A stretch of 60,312 bases of DNA, taken from Thiobacillus sp. (GTDB lineage Bacteria > Pseudomonadota > Gammaproteobacteria > Burkholderiales > Thiobacillaceae). Every line of letters begins with the position of its first letter. Within the stretch, counting starts at the first letter, position 1. Shown here in pieces: positions 1 to 9,419 of this stretch. Location: positions 1 through 60,312 of the forward strand of contig JAUXVT010000079.1 of the NCBI GenBank assembly GCA_030680405.1, in the 5' to 3' direction. The position numbers were made by a program, and so were the translations under genes. The notes beneath the pieces were generated by a model. That model was not told the origin of the DNA, searched no databases, and saw only the letters and a list, made by a program, of their open reading frames with translations.

Positions 1-1
1 A

Positions 2-340
2 TTCGCTGCATTGGGCGACAGCCGGCGCGCGTGGGAACTGCTAACAATAATCAACCCAATGAACCATGGGAGATCGACCGAGGAAATTGAGACCTACAAA
101 GTAGAGCCGTACGTTGTCGCAGCCGACGTATATGCGGTCTCGCCGCACAGTGGTCGTGGTGGATGGACATGGTACACGGGATCAGCCGGCTGGATGTATC
201 GGCTTATCGTGGAATCACTCCTGGGGCTGAGGCTTGAGGTAGACAAGCTGCGTTTTGAGCCGTGCCTCCCTGCGGATTGGGAGTTGTTCAAGGTGCATTA
301 CCGATACCGGGAAACTGTCTACCATATCACCATCCTGCAA
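2..340 (+). pseudogene. C-terminal fragment of a GH94 cyclic beta-1,2-glucan synthase-like protein
   Basis: The reading frame is open from the window edge and shows the conserved tail of glycosyltransferase 36/GH94 proteins: INPMNHGR, then YKVEPYVVAADVY, then GGWTWYTGSAGWMYR, then LPADWELFKVHYRYRET. Full-length NdvB-type enzymes make cyclic beta-1,2-glucans for the periplasm. Only the last hundred or so residues are in view because the gene enters from outside the window. Homology stops after YHITI near position 335-340, short of the usual C-terminal residues. The frame then runs into sequence that is the complement of a RIO-type kinase gene. The gene is therefore broken at its 3' end, or the sequence is joined wrongly there. 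The family call is from recognised motifs; the catalytic region is not visible. Confidence 0.75.
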
Positions 341-343
341 ATG

Positions 344-661
344 CACGCCGGCGGCGGCGAGACGGTACAGCGCATCGACCTCGGCGCTTTGCCAGGCTTC
401 TTCCTGGGCCTTGCGGCCGTAACGCGTGCGCTTTTCCATGGCGCGGGCGCGGCGGCTGTTTTTGGTTTTGCGGTTTTCGGTGTAATCCACCGCCTGGCGG
501 AAACTGCGCTTGTTGGCTTCCTTGTAAACCTTGGCGCAGCGCACCTCGTCGCCACAGCGGACGACGAAGACCATCGCCTCCTTGCCGCTCATGAGCTGGC
601 GGATCACGTCATCGATCAGGCCGTCTTCGAATAGCGGTTCGAGTCTTTTCGGGATTTTCAT
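344..661 (-). pseudogene. RIO1-type serine protein kinase, truncated after about 106 residues
   Basis: Starting at the ATG at 661, the protein begins MKIPKRLEPLFEDGLID and continues with MSGKEAMVFVVRCGDEV and CAKVYKEAN. This is the nucleotide-binding N-lobe of bacterial RIO kinases of the PA4780 kind. The match runs to about residue 106 (YRLAAAGV). Normal homologues continue for more than 150 residues with the catalytic loop and metal-binding motif. Here the frame instead reads backwards through the GH94 fragment to a stop near 215. The catalytic half is missing, so the product cannot be an active kinase as shown. An upstream in-frame start near 718 is possible, but 661 matches the family start. 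Confidence 0.75.
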
Positions 662-764
662 GGGGTGTCTTTTACTTGGGATGCACTCTGTTTGTGGCCT
701 GTTTCCGGGGCCAAACAATTAGACAATGTTGAAATCACCGCGTTCGGAGCCGGAATCCAAATGC

Positions 765-986
765 TCAGAATTGCAGCCAGTCGAGCCGCAATGTCAGCTT
801 CTCGCCGGATTCAGTTTCGGCCAGCAGCCATTCGGCGCCGTCGCGGGTGTATACGTCCAGCGGCATTAAGCGCTGACGCCCGGCCCGATCGCCCGTCGTG
901 ACGTTTAAATCCAGCCATTGCCGCTTGAGTGCAGCGAATTCCATCCGCTCGTGATCCGAACAGGCGATCGACCGGTAATCGCTCAC
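765..986 (-). CDS. Rof-like (YaeO) Rho-binding antiterminator, 73 aa
   Basis: A short protein starting at a GTG at 986, which overlaps the sppA stop codon by GTGA. It begins with SDYRSIACSDHE and has LDVYTRDGAEWLL in the middle and LTLRLDWLQF at the end. The spacing of an N-terminal Y-x-x-I-x-C, a central LDVYTR-G-E-L and a terminal LRLD matches the Rof family (PF07073), small beta-barrel proteins that bind Rho and reduce termination. The family assignment is by eye from a short, divergent sequence. The four-base overlap means it is probably translated by coupling to sppA, as the last gene of the rluC operon. The longer frame upstream of 986 is an sppA shadow. Confidence 0.6.
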   Translation of the reverse strand: MSDYRSIACSDHERMEFAALKRQWLDLNVTTGDRAGRQRLMPLDVYTRDGAEWLLAETESGEKLTLRLDWLQF

Positions 987-1921
987 CGCAATTTCACACC
1001 TGCCTGTTCGAACGGTGCCCAGGCCTTGGCCATGGTCGCGCCAAGACGGCCGGCCAGGCGCTCGGCCAGGCCTTCCTGCTGGGTGTAGTCGACGATGTCT
1101 TCGGCCTTGATGACGTCGCGCGCGACCGATTCGACATTGCCGAGGCCGTCGGCGAGGCCAAGCTGGATGCTCTTCTCGCCGCTCCACACCAGGCCGCTGA
1201 ACATCTCGGGAGTCTCCTTCAGGCGCTTGCCGCGTCCTTCGCGGACCACCCCGATGAACTGGGCGTGAATTTCTTCGAGCATCTGCCTGGCGAACGCCTC
1301 ATGCTTGGGGTCGACCGGCGAGAACGGATCGAGGAAGCCCTTGTTTTCGCCCGCGGTGAGCAGGCGGCGCTCGACGCCGAGCTTCTGCATGGTCTGGGTG
1401 AAGCCGAAGCCATCCATCAGCACGCCGATCGAGCCGACGATGCTGGCCTTGTCGACAAATATCTTGTCGGCGCCGGCGGCGACGTAATAGCCGCCCGAGG
1501 CGCAGATGTCGTCGACCACGGCGTAAAGCGGGGTCTTCGGATACAGCGCGCGCAGGCGTTTGATCTCGTCGTAAATCTGTCCGGCCTGTACCGGGCTGCC
1601 GCCGGGGCTGTTGATGCGCAGGATCACCCCCTTGGTTTTCTTGTCTTCAAACGCGCCCTGCAGGCTGCTGATCACCGAGTCGGCGCTGGCCTGGTCCGCC
1701 GCGATGACACCCTGTAAATCGACCAGCGCCGTATGCGCCTTGATGGACACGCCGTCCGAGCCGAACCAGCCTGCGGCCAGAAACAGCACGATGAACAGAT
1801 ACAAAAAGCCCAGCGTCTTGAACAGGATGCTCCAGTGGCGGCTGCGGCGCTGCTCCTGGATGGCGGATAGCGCCAGTTTTTCCAGGACTTCACGTTCCCA
1901 GTTGGGGGAGGGTTCACTCAT
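983..1921 (-). CDS. sppA: Signal peptide peptidase SppA, short form, 312 aa
   Basis: A serine protease of family S49 that degrades cleaved signal peptides in the cytoplasmic membrane. A single hydrophobic segment lies at about residues 33-53. The S49 core follows: INSPGGSPVQAG, then CASGGYYVAAGADKI with the nucleophile Ser142, then SIVGSIGVL. The length fits the half-size SppA of many proteobacteria rather than the 618-residue E. coli enzyme. The ATG overlaps the stop of the Rieske gene by four bases, and its own stop overlaps the Rof-like start in the same way. It is therefore an internal member of the rluC-gph-Rieske-sppA-rof transcription unit. Confidence 0.93.
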   Translation of the reverse strand: MSEPSPNWEREVLEKLALSAIQEQRRSRHWSILFKTLGFLYLFIVLFLAAGWFGSDGVSIKAHTALVDLQGVIAADQASADSVISSLQGAFEDKKTKGVILRINSPGGSPVQAGQIYDEIKRLRALYPKTPLYAVVDDICASGGYYVAAGADKIFVDKASIVGSIGVLMDGFGFTQTMQKLGVERRLLTAGENKGFLDPFSPVDPKHEAFARQMLEEIHAQFIGVVREGRGKRLKETPEMFSGLVWSGEKSIQLGLADGLGNVESVARDVIKAEDIVDYTQQEGLAERLAGRLGATMAKAWAPFEQAGVKLR

Positions 1922-2271
1922 TGTTGTTCTTCCATCAGATAAATATGGCCGTCACGCTCGACGACCGGAACAGGGATCAGGCCGCGCCCGGCGCAGCGTC
2001 CGCCGACGCAGTGCCCGCTCGCCGGGTGGTAGCGCGCGCCGTGGGTGGAGCAGATCAAGTATAGCCGCGAGTCGTCGAAGAATTCGCCTTCCTGCCAGTC
2101 GAGTTCCACCGGCACATGGCCGCATTGATTGAGGAAGGCGTGCGGCTGGCCGTCGAAGCGCACCACGAAAGCCGGCTGCGGCTGGCCGAAACGGATCAGC
2201 TCGAAGCGAACGCCACGGCCCTGCTCGGCAAGGTCGGCTGCAGCACAGATCAGGCGTTCGCGTTCAGCCAT
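1918..2271 (-). CDS. Rieske [2Fe-2S] domain protein, 117 aa
   Basis: A stand-alone Rieske protein. The cluster ligands are visible as Cys50-x-His52 (QCGHVP) and Cys74-x-x-His77 (ICSTHGARY), with a closing region resembling G.L.PVPV.....IYL. No signal peptide or membrane anchor is present, so it should be a soluble cytoplasmic electron-transfer or assembly protein like the small ferredoxin-type Rieske proteins beside sppA in other betaproteobacteria. The substrate or partner is unknown. It overlaps the phosphatase gene upstream by 22 bases and sppA downstream by four, so translation of the three is likely coupled. Confidence 0.88.
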   Translation of the reverse strand: MAERERLICAAADLAEQGRGVRFELIRFGQPQPAFVVRFDGQPHAFLNQCGHVPVELDWQEGEFFDDSRLYLICSTHGARYHPASGHCVGGRCAGRGLIPVPVVERDGHIYLMEEQQ

Positions 2272-2915
2272 GCGTGCACCTCGGCAAAACTGGCCATCAG
2301 GGCCAGCGGCGCGTGTGGCTGCAGGTCGCCCGCTACATGCGCGCCATAGGTCACGCCCAAACTGGCGACCCCGGCATTCGACGCCATCAGGAGATCGTGG
2401 CTGGTGTCGCCGATCACCAGGGTGCGGGCAGGGTCGGCATCCAGTTCGTCGATCAGCTCCAGCACCATTGCCGGGTGTGGCTTGGAGTGTGTCTGGTCGG
2501 CGCAGCGGGTGGCGGCAAACCAGGCCCCCAGGCCGCTGGCGTCGAGCGCCCGGGACAGGCCGAGGCGGCTTTTGCCGGTGGCCACGGCGAGCTGGAAGCC
2601 GCTGGCGTGCAACTGGCCAATCCCGCTTGCCACGCCGGCGAACAGTGGAATTTGCTCGTCGCGTCCCAGATAATGATGGCGATAGCGTTCGACCAGCCGC
2701 GGGTAGTCGTCGGCCGGCAAATCCGGCAACAGGGCTTGCAGCGCCTGGATCAGCCCCAGACCGATGATCTGGCGCGATGCGCGGTCGCTGGGCGCGACAA
2801 GGCCGATGTCTTCACAGGCGCGCTGGATCGAATCGACGATCACCCCGGCGGAATCCATCAGGGTGCCGTCCCAGTCAAAAATCAGCAGGTCAAATTGGCG
2901 GGGTATTTTAATCAT
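2250..2915 (-). CDS. HAD-superfamily phosphatase, phosphoglycolate phosphatase-like, 221 aa
   Basis: HAD motif I is FDWDGTLMDS, with nucleophile Asp14 and acid Asp16. Motif II lies around VATGKSRLGL, and motif IV is LVIGDTSHDLLMASNAGV. The cap domain sits between motifs I and II. The closest recognisable relatives are Gph-like phosphatases, which hydrolyse 2-phosphoglycolate arising from DNA end repair or Rubisco oxygenation. In betaproteobacteria a HAD hydrolase directly after rluC is a recurring arrangement, and substrate specificity of these neighbours is not settled. The start codon overlaps the rluC stop by four bases. Confidence 0.88.
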   Translation of the reverse strand: MIKIPRQFDLLIFDWDGTLMDSAGVIVDSIQRACEDIGLVAPSDRASRQIIGLGLIQALQALLPDLPADDYPRLVERYRHHYLGRDEQIPLFAGVASGIGQLHASGFQLAVATGKSRLGLSRALDASGLGAWFAATRCADQTHSKPHPAMVLELIDELDADPARTLVIGDTSHDLLMASNAGVASLGVTYGAHVAGDLQPHAPLALMASFAEVHAWLNANA

Positions 2916-3871
2916 GGCGCATGAAGGGTTTCCAGAAATTTAGCCAGGGCATCAGGCAACGGCGCCTCGATCTGCAGGCGCTCGCCGCTGATGGGATGAT
3001 CGAACACGAGCTTGGCGGCGTGCAGGAACATGCGCTTCAGCCCTTGTTTGGCCAGCCGTTTATTCAGTTCGAAATCCCCGTATTTGTCGTCTCCGGCAAT
3101 CGGAAACCCCAGATGCGAGGTGTGCACGCGGATCTGATGGGTGCGCCCGGTTTTCAGTTCCGCTTCCAGCAGGGTGAAATCGGCAAAACTCTGCAGGCGG
3201 CGGAAAATGGTGTATGCGGTCTGGCCTTCATCGCGCACCGTGACGCGCTTTTCGCCGTCGTCGGTGACGCGCTTGTGCAGTGGCAGTTTCACATGCTGAA
3301 CCGGATTCGGCCAGCGCCCCGCCACCAGCGTCAGGTAGCGCTTTTCGATCTTGCCGTCGCGCATCGCGGCGTGCAGCCCGACCAGGGCACGCCGCTTCAG
3401 CGCGATCAGCAGCACCCCCGAGGTTTCGCGGTCGAGCCGGTGCACCAGTTCCATATAGCGGCATTCCGGCAGTTCCAGCCGCATCTGCTCGATCACCCCG
3501 CGCGAAATGCCGCTGCCGCCGTGCACCGCCATGCCGGACGGCTTGTTAAGCGCAATCAGCGCGTCGTCGCGGTACAGGATGTGCGGCAAGAGGCGATTGA
3601 CGCTGGGCGGCAGCCTGGGTTCGGCGGCTTGCGCCGGCGCGGCCACGCGCACCGGCGGAATCCGCACTTCGTCGCCCAGCTGCAGCCGATAGCTGACCGC
3701 GACGCGGCCACCATTGATCCGCACCTCGCCGCCGCGCACCAGCTTGTAGATGCGGCTTTTCGGCACGCCTTTCAGCCGCGCCATCAAAAAGTTGTCCAGA
3801 CGCTGGTTATCCGCGCTGTCGTCGATCTTCAGGCGCCGGACCGAATCTTTCTCTAAGTCATTCTTTTTCAT
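2912..3871 (-). CDS. rluC: 23S rRNA pseudouridine synthase RluC, 319 aa
   Basis: It isomerises uridines 955, 2504 and 2580 (E. coli numbering) in 23S rRNA. An N-terminal S4 RNA-binding domain covers about residues 20-75 (RLDNFLMARLKGVPKSRIYKLVR). The RluA-type catalytic domain contains HRLDRETSGVLL, with catalytic Asp147, and RTHQIRVH. The ATG at 3871 gives a typical N-terminus; a longer frame upstream has no family similarity. It is the first gene of a five-gene overlapping operon and is divergent from rne, the same gene pairing as in E. coli. Confidence 0.95.
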   Translation of the reverse strand: MKKNDLEKDSVRRLKIDDSADNQRLDNFLMARLKGVPKSRIYKLVRGGEVRINGGRVAVSYRLQLGDEVRIPPVRVAAPAQAAEPRLPPSVNRLLPHILYRDDALIALNKPSGMAVHGGSGISRGVIEQMRLELPECRYMELVHRLDRETSGVLLIALKRRALVGLHAAMRDGKIEKRYLTLVAGRWPNPVQHVKLPLHKRVTDDGEKRVTVRDEGQTAYTIFRRLQSFADFTLLEAELKTGRTHQIRVHTSHLGFPIAGDDKYGDFELNKRLAKQGLKRMFLHAAKLVFDHPISGERLQIEAPLPDALAKFLETLHAP

Positions 3872-4253
3872 ATACACTACCGTCGGTTCAGGCCGAGTTT
3901 TGCCTGACCAATTGAATACCACGCCGGTTACAACGCTCACCGGCTGCCGCCTGCGCGGCCCGTCTGGATTCCTGCCGTTTCGCACGGACAGTCGAAACCA
4001 CCCGCCCCGCGCTAGTCGGCAAAGCAGCGATGTTATCAATGACGCGACAACAAGCATACGAAATCAGCATTCCCGCCCGGATTTAACCCGGCGGGAATCG
4101 GAAAGATCGCCCTGGCTTTGCCGGCGACACTCTCCAGGAACAGGACACCTTTTATTCCATGCCATTTCACCTAATTCAACACGTGATCGCATGAGCCGCC
4201 CGCTCTAGGCGGCAGTCTGGCCTGTCCCGTATGCGCGCGCGCGGGAGTAAATA
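3872..4253 (+). promoter_or_regulatory. Intergenic region and leader between rluC and rne
   Basis: A 382-base gap without a recognisable gene separates the divergent rluC and rne starts. It must hold both promoters. In enterobacteria the rne 5' untranslated region is long and structured and lets RNase E repress its own mRNA. The length here is compatible with the same arrangement, but I cannot identify the specific hairpins, so autoregulation is an inference from position only. Confidence 0.5.
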
Positions 4254-6752
4254 ATGAAGCGCATGCTTTTCAACGCAACCCAGGCGGAAGAACTCCGGGT
4301 TGCCATCGTCGACGGACAGAAGCTCGTCGACCTTGACATCGAGTCCGCCAGCAAGGAACAACGCAAGGGCAATATCTACAAGGGTGTCATCACCCGCGTC
4401 GAGCCCAGTCTGGAAGCCGCATTCGTCGATTACGGCTGCGAGCGTCACGGCTTTCTGCCGTTCAAGGAAATTTCCCGTGCCTGCCTGCCTGGTAATGGCC
4501 GCGTCCCCGAAAACCTGAAAGAAGGCCAGGAACTGCTGGTCCAGGTGGAAAAGGACGAGCGCGGCAACAAGGGCGCGGCGCTCACCACCTACGTCTCGCT
4601 GGCCGGCCGCTATATCGTGCTGATGCCGACCAACCCGCGCGGTGGCGGCGTGTCGCGCCGCATCGAAGGCGAGGACCGCAACGAACTGCGCGACACTCTG
4701 GCGCAGCTCGACATTCCCGAAGGCATGAGCCTGATCGCCCGCACTGCCGGCATCGGCCGCACCGCCGAAGAATTCCAGTGGGATTTGAACTACCTTCTGA
4801 GCTTGTGGAAAGCCATCGACGGCGCTTCCAGCACCCAATCCGGCGCGTTTCTGATTTATCAGGAAGGCAGCCTGGTCATCCGCGCCATCCGTGATTATTT
4901 CTCGGCAGACATCGGCGAGATCCTGATCGACACCGAAGACATCTATGAGCAGGCGCAGCAGTTCATGGCGCACGTGATGCCGGACAACGTCAACAAGGTC
5001 AAGCTCTACCGCGACGACGTGCCGCTGTTCTCGCGTTTCCAGATCGAACACCAGATCGAATCGGCGTATTCGCGCCAGGTCAACCTGCCTTCCGGCGGCG
5101 CGATCGTGATCGACCACACCGAAGCACTGGTGTCGGTCGACGTCAACTCGGCGCGCGCCACCAAAGGCAGCGACGTCGAACAGACCGCCTACAACACCAA
5201 CCTCGAAGCGGCCGACGAAATCGGCCGTCAGATGCGCCTGCGCGACCTCGGCGGCTTGATCGTGATCGATTTCATCGACATGGAAGAGCCCAAGCATCAG
5301 CGCGAAGTCGAAAACCGCCTGCGCGATGCCCTGCATCACGACCGCGCCCGCGTGCAGACCGGCAAGATCTCGCGCTTCGGCCTGCTGGAAATGTCGCGTC
5401 AGCGACTGCAGCCCTCGCTCGGCGAAACCAGCTACACCCCCTGCCCGCGCTGCCACGGCACCGGCCACATCCGCGGCACCGAATCGTCGGCGCTGCACAT
5501 CCTGCGCATCCTGCAGGAAGAGGCGATGAAGGAAAACACCGGCGCGTTGCATGTGCAGCTGCCGGTCGATGTCGCCACCTTCCTGCTCAACGAGAAACGC
5601 GTCGATATTCACACCTTCGAATCGCGCCTCAAGGTGAATGTGGTGTTGATCCCCAACATTCACATGGAAACCCCGCACTACACCATTACCCGACTGCGCC
5701 ACGACGAGCTCAATCTGCGCGAAGCGGCTGAACCAAGCTACAAGATGGCGACCTTGCCGGAAGTCGAATCCATCTATCAGACTGCGCAAGAGGCCGCCCC
5801 TGCGCGCCAGGTGGCCGCCGTCAAATCGATTGCGCCGCCGCCGCAACCGGCACCAACCGCGCGGCCGGCGGTTGCGGCCCAGCCGCAGTCCGGCCTGTTC
5901 GAGCGCATTTTCGGCTGGTTCAAAAAGCATGGCGAAGAAGCGCCAGCAGCAGCACTCGCAGCCGAACCGGTTCCCGCCATCGCACGGCCGAGCGAGCGCC
6001 GCGACCGCAAGCCCGGCCAGCGTCGCGGCCGCGGCGAAGGACGTGGCGAGGCACGCCAGAACGAGCCGCGTCAGGCCGAGCCGCGCGTGAGCGAGGCCCG
6101 GGGCGGCGAATCGGCCAAGCCTGCGCGCCCACCGCGCCAACCCAAACCGCGTCCCGAAGCCGAAGCCGCGCCGCGTGTCGCCGAGCCGATCGAGGCGCCG
6201 CGTGAACCCGGCAGCGAAGAAAAACGCGAATCGCGCAGCCGCCGTGGACGCGGCAATCGCCGCCCGCGCGAAGCCCGCCCGGAAACCGAAGCAAGCACTG
6301 GCGAGGGGACGACGCAGGCTGGGATCGAGGTCACCTCGGCACCCGCCCGCTTCCACGCGGTCATCGAAATCGCGGGCGCGCCCAAGGCGGCCCTAGCACC
6401 GGCCGCGCCCGCGCAGCAGGCCTTGCAACTGGAGTCGGCGGCCGCGGTCACCGTCTCGCCCGCCGCCATCCTCGCGGATCTGGCGACCAGCACGGCCAAT
6501 CTGAATCAGGTGGAAACCCAGGCCACGCCGGTCAGCACGACTGAAACCAGCGAAGCGGGGCGCCCGCGCCGCCGCCGTCGTCCCGCGGCCAAACCCGAAG
6601 CCGAGGCCATCAGCCTGATGCAGGTGGAAACCACTGCGCCCGTCACGAGCGTCAGCGAAACGGCCGCCCCCCACCCCACTCGCCGGCGCTCTCGCCCGCA
6701 GGTGAGCAAAGCGCAGGAACCGCTGGTACAGGTGGAAACCCAGGAGAAATAA
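4254..6752 (+). CDS. rne: Ribonuclease E, 832 aa
   Basis: Endoribonuclease that processes rRNA and tRNA, starts mRNA decay and scaffolds the degradosome at the inner membrane. The catalytic half spans about residues 1-510: an S1 domain around residues 35-120, the 5' sensor and RNase H-like region, catalytic acidic residues in [13 protein letters not shown] and [12 protein letters not shown], and the Zn-link CPRCHGTG. Downstream lies [11 protein letters not shown], resembling the membrane-targeting helix of E. coli RNase E. The remaining tail is low complexity and rich in Pro, Arg, Glu and Ala. It ends in two near-repeats of 36-38 residues, each with an Arg-rich block, bounded by three QVET motifs at residues 752, 790 and 826. 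The repeat carries an identical 12-base CAGGTGGAAACC three times. The product is shorter than E. coli RNase E (1061 aa). Confidence 0.95.
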   Translation: MKRMLFNATQAEELRVAIVDGQKLVDLDIESASKEQRKGNIYKGVITRVEPSLEAAFVDYGCERHGFLPFKEISRACLPGNGRVPENLKEGQELLVQVEKDERGNKGAALTTYVSLAGRYIVLMPTNPRGGGVSRRIEGEDRNELRDTLAQLDIPEGMSLIARTAGIGRTAEEFQWDLNYLLSLWKAIDGASSTQSGAFLIYQEGSLVIRAIRDYFSADIGEILIDTEDIYEQAQQFMAHVMPDNVNKVKLYRDDVPLFSRFQIEHQIESAYSRQVNLPSGGAIVIDHTEALVSVDVNSARATKGSDVEQTAYNTNLEAADEIGRQMRLRDLGGLIVIDFIDMEEPKHQREVENRLRDALHHDRARVQTGKISRFGLLEMSRQRLQPSLGETSYTPCPRCHGTGHIRGTESSALHILRILQEEAMKENTGALHVQLPVDVATFLLNEKRVDIHTFESRLKVNVVLIPNIHMETPHYTITRLRHDELNLREAAEPSYKMATLPEVESIYQTAQEAAPARQVAAVKSIAPPPQPAPTARPAVAAQPQSGLFERIFGWFKKHGEEAPAAALAAEPVPAIARPSERRDRKPGQRRGRGEGRGEARQNEPRQAEPRVSEARGGESAKPARPPRQPKPRPEAEAAPRVAEPIEAPREPGSEEKRESRSRRGRGNRRPREARPETEASTGEGTTQAGIEVTSAPARFHAVIEIAGAPKAALAPAAPAQQALQLESAAAVTVSPAAILADLATSTANLNQVETQATPVSTTETSEAGRPRRRRRPAAKPEAEAISLMQVETTAPVTSVSETAAPHPTRRRSRPQVSKAQEPLVQVETQEK

Positions 6753-6770
6753 CGGCTGCCTGAGCCACAA

Positions 6771-6805
6771 AAAAACAAGGGCCGCTTCTAGCGGCCCTTG
6801 TTTTT
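6771..6805. terminator. Bidirectional intrinsic terminator between rne and the phosphatase gene
   Basis: A 15-base perfect stem, AAAAACAAGGGCCGC and its complement, encloses a TTCTA loop. A-tracts and T-tracts on both outer sides make it functional for both converging transcripts. Confidence 0.9.
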
Positions 6806-6826
6806 GCTGCAAACAGCAGGAAGCGA

Positions 6827-7321
6827 TCAGCTGCCTGAACGCATTTTCACTTGGGTGTCGCCGGTGATTTCCCGGATCAGGCCCTGTACCGCATCCTCGA
6901 TCATGTCGAGGTTTTCCTCGAATCCCTGGGTGCCGCCGTAATACGGATCGACCACGTCGAGATTGGGATATTTGCGACTGAACGACAGCAGCCGCCGGAT
7001 CTTGCCGTGGTGGTGCGCCGGCGCGCGCTGGATCAGCTTGCTGTAATTGTCGTCGTCCATCACCAGGATGTAGTCGAACGCTTCGAAATCCTCGTCCGCC
7101 ACCTTGCGCCCGCGCAGCTGGCTGATATCCGCCCCGCGTCGGCGCACCGCCTGCTGCGCGCGCAAATCGGGCGCATCGCCAACGTGGTAGGCATGGGTGC
7201 CGGCCGAGTCCGCCGCCACCTGGCGATCCAGCCCGGCCTCCTCGATAGCCTTGCGGAACATGCCTTCCGCCATCGGCGAACGACAAATATTGCCCATGCA
7301 GACGAAAAGAACCTTAGTCAT
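6827..7321 (-). CDS. Low-molecular-weight protein tyrosine phosphatase, 164 aa
   Basis: The P-loop [10 protein letters not shown] gives Cys8-x5-Arg14, the signature of LMW phosphotyrosine phosphatases. The general-acid Asp is in the C-terminal DPYYGG motif. The length is normal for the family. These cytosolic enzymes dephosphorylate bacterial tyrosine kinases or small phosphoesters. No capsule or tyrosine-kinase gene is nearby, so the target is unknown. The start overlaps the uvrB stop by four bases, so it is co-transcribed with uvrB. The shared terminator lies just downstream. Confidence 0.93.
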   Translation of the reverse strand: MTKVLFVCMGNICRSPMAEGMFRKAIEEAGLDRQVAADSAGTHAYHVGDAPDLRAQQAVRRRGADISQLRGRKVADEDFEAFDYILVMDDDNYSKLIQRAPAHHHGKIRRLLSFSRKYPNLDVVDPYYGGTQGFEENLDMIEDAVQGLIREITGDTQVKMRSGS

Positions 7322-9348
7322 GAATCGTGTTCTTCCACTCCAAATAACACCTGCTTGAGTTCCTTCAAGTGGTCGCGAAGTTCCGCGGCTTTTTCGAATT
7401 CCAGGTTCTTCGCCGCATCCAGCATCTCTTTTTCCAGCTTTTTGATCTTTTTGGTCAGCGCCTTGTCGTCCATCAACTTGTATTCGGCCACGGTCTGTGC
7501 GGCCTTGAGGTCCAAGCGTGCGGCGTCGGCATTATACACACCGTCGATGATGTCCTTGATGCGCTTCTGCACCCCGCGCGGGGTGATGCCATGTTCGGCG
7601 TTGAAGGTGACCTGCTTGGCGCGGCGGCGGTCGGTTTCGTCCATCGCGCGGCGCATCGAGTCGGTGATCCTGTCGGCATACAGAATTGCGGTGCCGTGCA
7701 GATGGCGCGCGGCGCGGCCGATGGTCTGGATCAGCGCACGCTCGGAACGCAGAAAGCCTTCCTTGTCGGCATCGAGAATCGCCACCAGCGACACTTCGGG
7801 AATGTCCAGCCCTTCGCGCAACAGGTTGATGCCGACCAGCACGTCGAATTCGCCCAGGCGCAAGTCGCGGATGATCTCGACGCGCTCGACGGTGTCGATA
7901 TCGGAGTGCAGGTAGCGCACCTTGATGCCATGCTCGGCCAGGTAATCGGTGAGATCCTCGGACATGCGCTTGGTCAGCGTGGTCACCAGCACGCGCTCGC
8001 CGACGGCGATGCGCTTTCTCGCTTCGGACATCAAATCATCGACTTGCGCCGACGCCGGGCGCACCTCGATCTGCGGATCAACCAGGCCGGTCGGACGCAC
8101 CACCTGCTCGACCACCTGGCCCGCATGCTCGGCCTCGTACTTGGCCGGGGTAGCGGAGACGAACACGGTCTGCGGCATCAGCGCCTCGAATTCCTCGAAC
8201 TTGAGCGGACGGTTGTCGAGCGCCGACGGCAGGCGGAAGCCGTAATCGACCAGATTTTCCTTGCGCGAACGATCGCCCTTGTACATGCCGCCGACCTGGG
8301 TCACGGTGACGTGCGATTCGTCGATGATCATCAGCGCGTCCTTCGCCAGATAGTCGATCAGCGTCGGCGGCGGCTCGCCGGGCTTGCGCCCCGACAGATG
8401 CCGCGAGTAGTTTTCGATGCCCTTGCAGAAGCCCAACTCGGCCATCATTTCGAGGTCGAACCGGGTGCGCTGTTCCAGCCGCTGCGCCTCGACCAGTTTG
8501 CCGTTGGCGTAATACCACTCGAGCCGCTCGCGCAGTTCGACCTTGATTTTCTCGATGGCTTTTAGAATCGTGGCGCGCGGGGTGACGTAATGGCTCGACG
8601 GGAACACGGTGAAACGCGCCACCTTGGAGAAAACCTGCCCGGTGAGCGGGTCGAACAGGTGCAGGGACTCCACCACGTCGTCGAACAGCTCGATGCGGAT
8701 CGCGGTTTCCGCGTGTTCCGCCGGGAAGATGTCGATGACGTCGCCGCGCACGCGGAACACGCCGCGCTTGAACTCGATGTCGTTGCGGTCGTACTGCATC
8801 TGCGTCAGCCGCATGATGACGTCGCGCTGGGTCATCTTCTCGTTTTCGCGCAGCAGCAGGATCATGCTGTGATAATCCGACGGGTCGCCGATACCATAGA
8901 TCGCCGACACGGTGCAGACGATCACGGTGTCGCGCCGCTCCAGCAGCGACTTGGTCGCGGAGAGCCGCATCTGCTCGATGTGCTCGTTGATGCTGGAGTC
9001 TTTCTCGATGAACAGGTCGCGCGCCGGCACATAGGCTTCGGGCTGGTAGTAGTCGTAATACGAGACGAAATACTCGACCGCGTTTTCCGGAAAGAACTCG
9101 CGCATTTCCGAGTACAACTGCGCCGCCAGGGTCTTGTTGGGCGCCATGATCAGCGCCGGCCGCCCCGTCTGCGCAATCACGTTGGCCATGGTGAAGGTCT
9201 TGCCCGAGCCGGTCACTCCCAGCAGGGTCTGGTACGCCAGCCCGTCTTCGATGCCCTCGATCAGCTTGGCGATGGCCTGCGGCTGGTCGCCAGCGGGCTC
9301 AAACGGCTTAAAGAGACGGAACGGGCTATTGGGGAAGGTGACGAACAC
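7318..9348 (-). CDS. uvrB: UvrABC excinuclease subunit B, about 676 aa
   Basis: Damage-verifying helicase-like subunit of nucleotide excision repair. It shows Walker [15 protein letters not shown], the beta-hairpin region [12 protein letters not shown], the helicase motif [34 protein letters not shown] and GRAARH. A C-terminal UVR domain ([20 protein letters not shown]) binds UvrC. The family normally starts at the TFPNSPF motif, so I chose the GTG at 9348. An in-frame ATG at 9396 would add 16 unconserved residues, so the start is uncertain. It is divergent from the aminotransferase gene with a gap of about 70 bases. Confidence 0.95.
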   Translation of the reverse strand: MFVTFPNSPFRLFKPFEPAGDQPQAIAKLIEGIEDGLAYQTLLGVTGSGKTFTMANVIAQTGRPALIMAPNKTLAAQLYSEMREFFPENAVEYFVSYYDYYQPEAYVPARDLFIEKDSSINEHIEQMRLSATKSLLERRDTVIVCTVSAIYGIGDPSDYHSMILLLRENEKMTQRDVIMRLTQMQYDRNDIEFKRGVFRVRGDVIDIFPAEHAETAIRIELFDDVVESLHLFDPLTGQVFSKVARFTVFPSSHYVTPRATILKAIEKIKVELRERLEWYYANGKLVEAQRLEQRTRFDLEMMAELGFCKGIENYSRHLSGRKPGEPPPTLIDYLAKDALMIIDESHVTVTQVGGMYKGDRSRKENLVDYGFRLPSALDNRPLKFEEFEALMPQTVFVSATPAKYEAEHAGQVVEQVVRPTGLVDPQIEVRPASAQVDDLMSEARKRIAVGERVLVTTLTKRMSEDLTDYLAEHGIKVRYLHSDIDTVERVEIIRDLRLGEFDVLVGINLLREGLDIPEVSLVAILDADKEGFLRSERALIQTIGRAARHLHGTAILYADRITDSMRRAMDETDRRRAKQVTFNAEHGITPRGVQKRIKDIIDGVYNADAARLDLKAAQTVAEYKLMDDKALTKKIKKLEKEMLDAAKNLEFEKAAELRDHLKELKQVLFGVEEHDS

Positions 9349-9419
9349 AGGTAAAATCGCACGGCTAAAAACTTGTCGATAGTAGCACTCCGCCATGGCG
9401 GGTGCATGAAGGAAACCCT

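Noticed and set aside
4176..6356. Long minus-strand open frame of more than 700 codons opposite rne
   Set aside because: It is antisense to a fully conserved RNase E and is low complexity (Ala, Gly, Arg, Phe). It is a GC-rich codon-position shadow with no recognisable domain.
7369..9354. Two long plus-strand frames opposite uvrB
   Set aside because: Antisense shadows of a conserved repair gene; histidine- and glutamine-rich with no domains.
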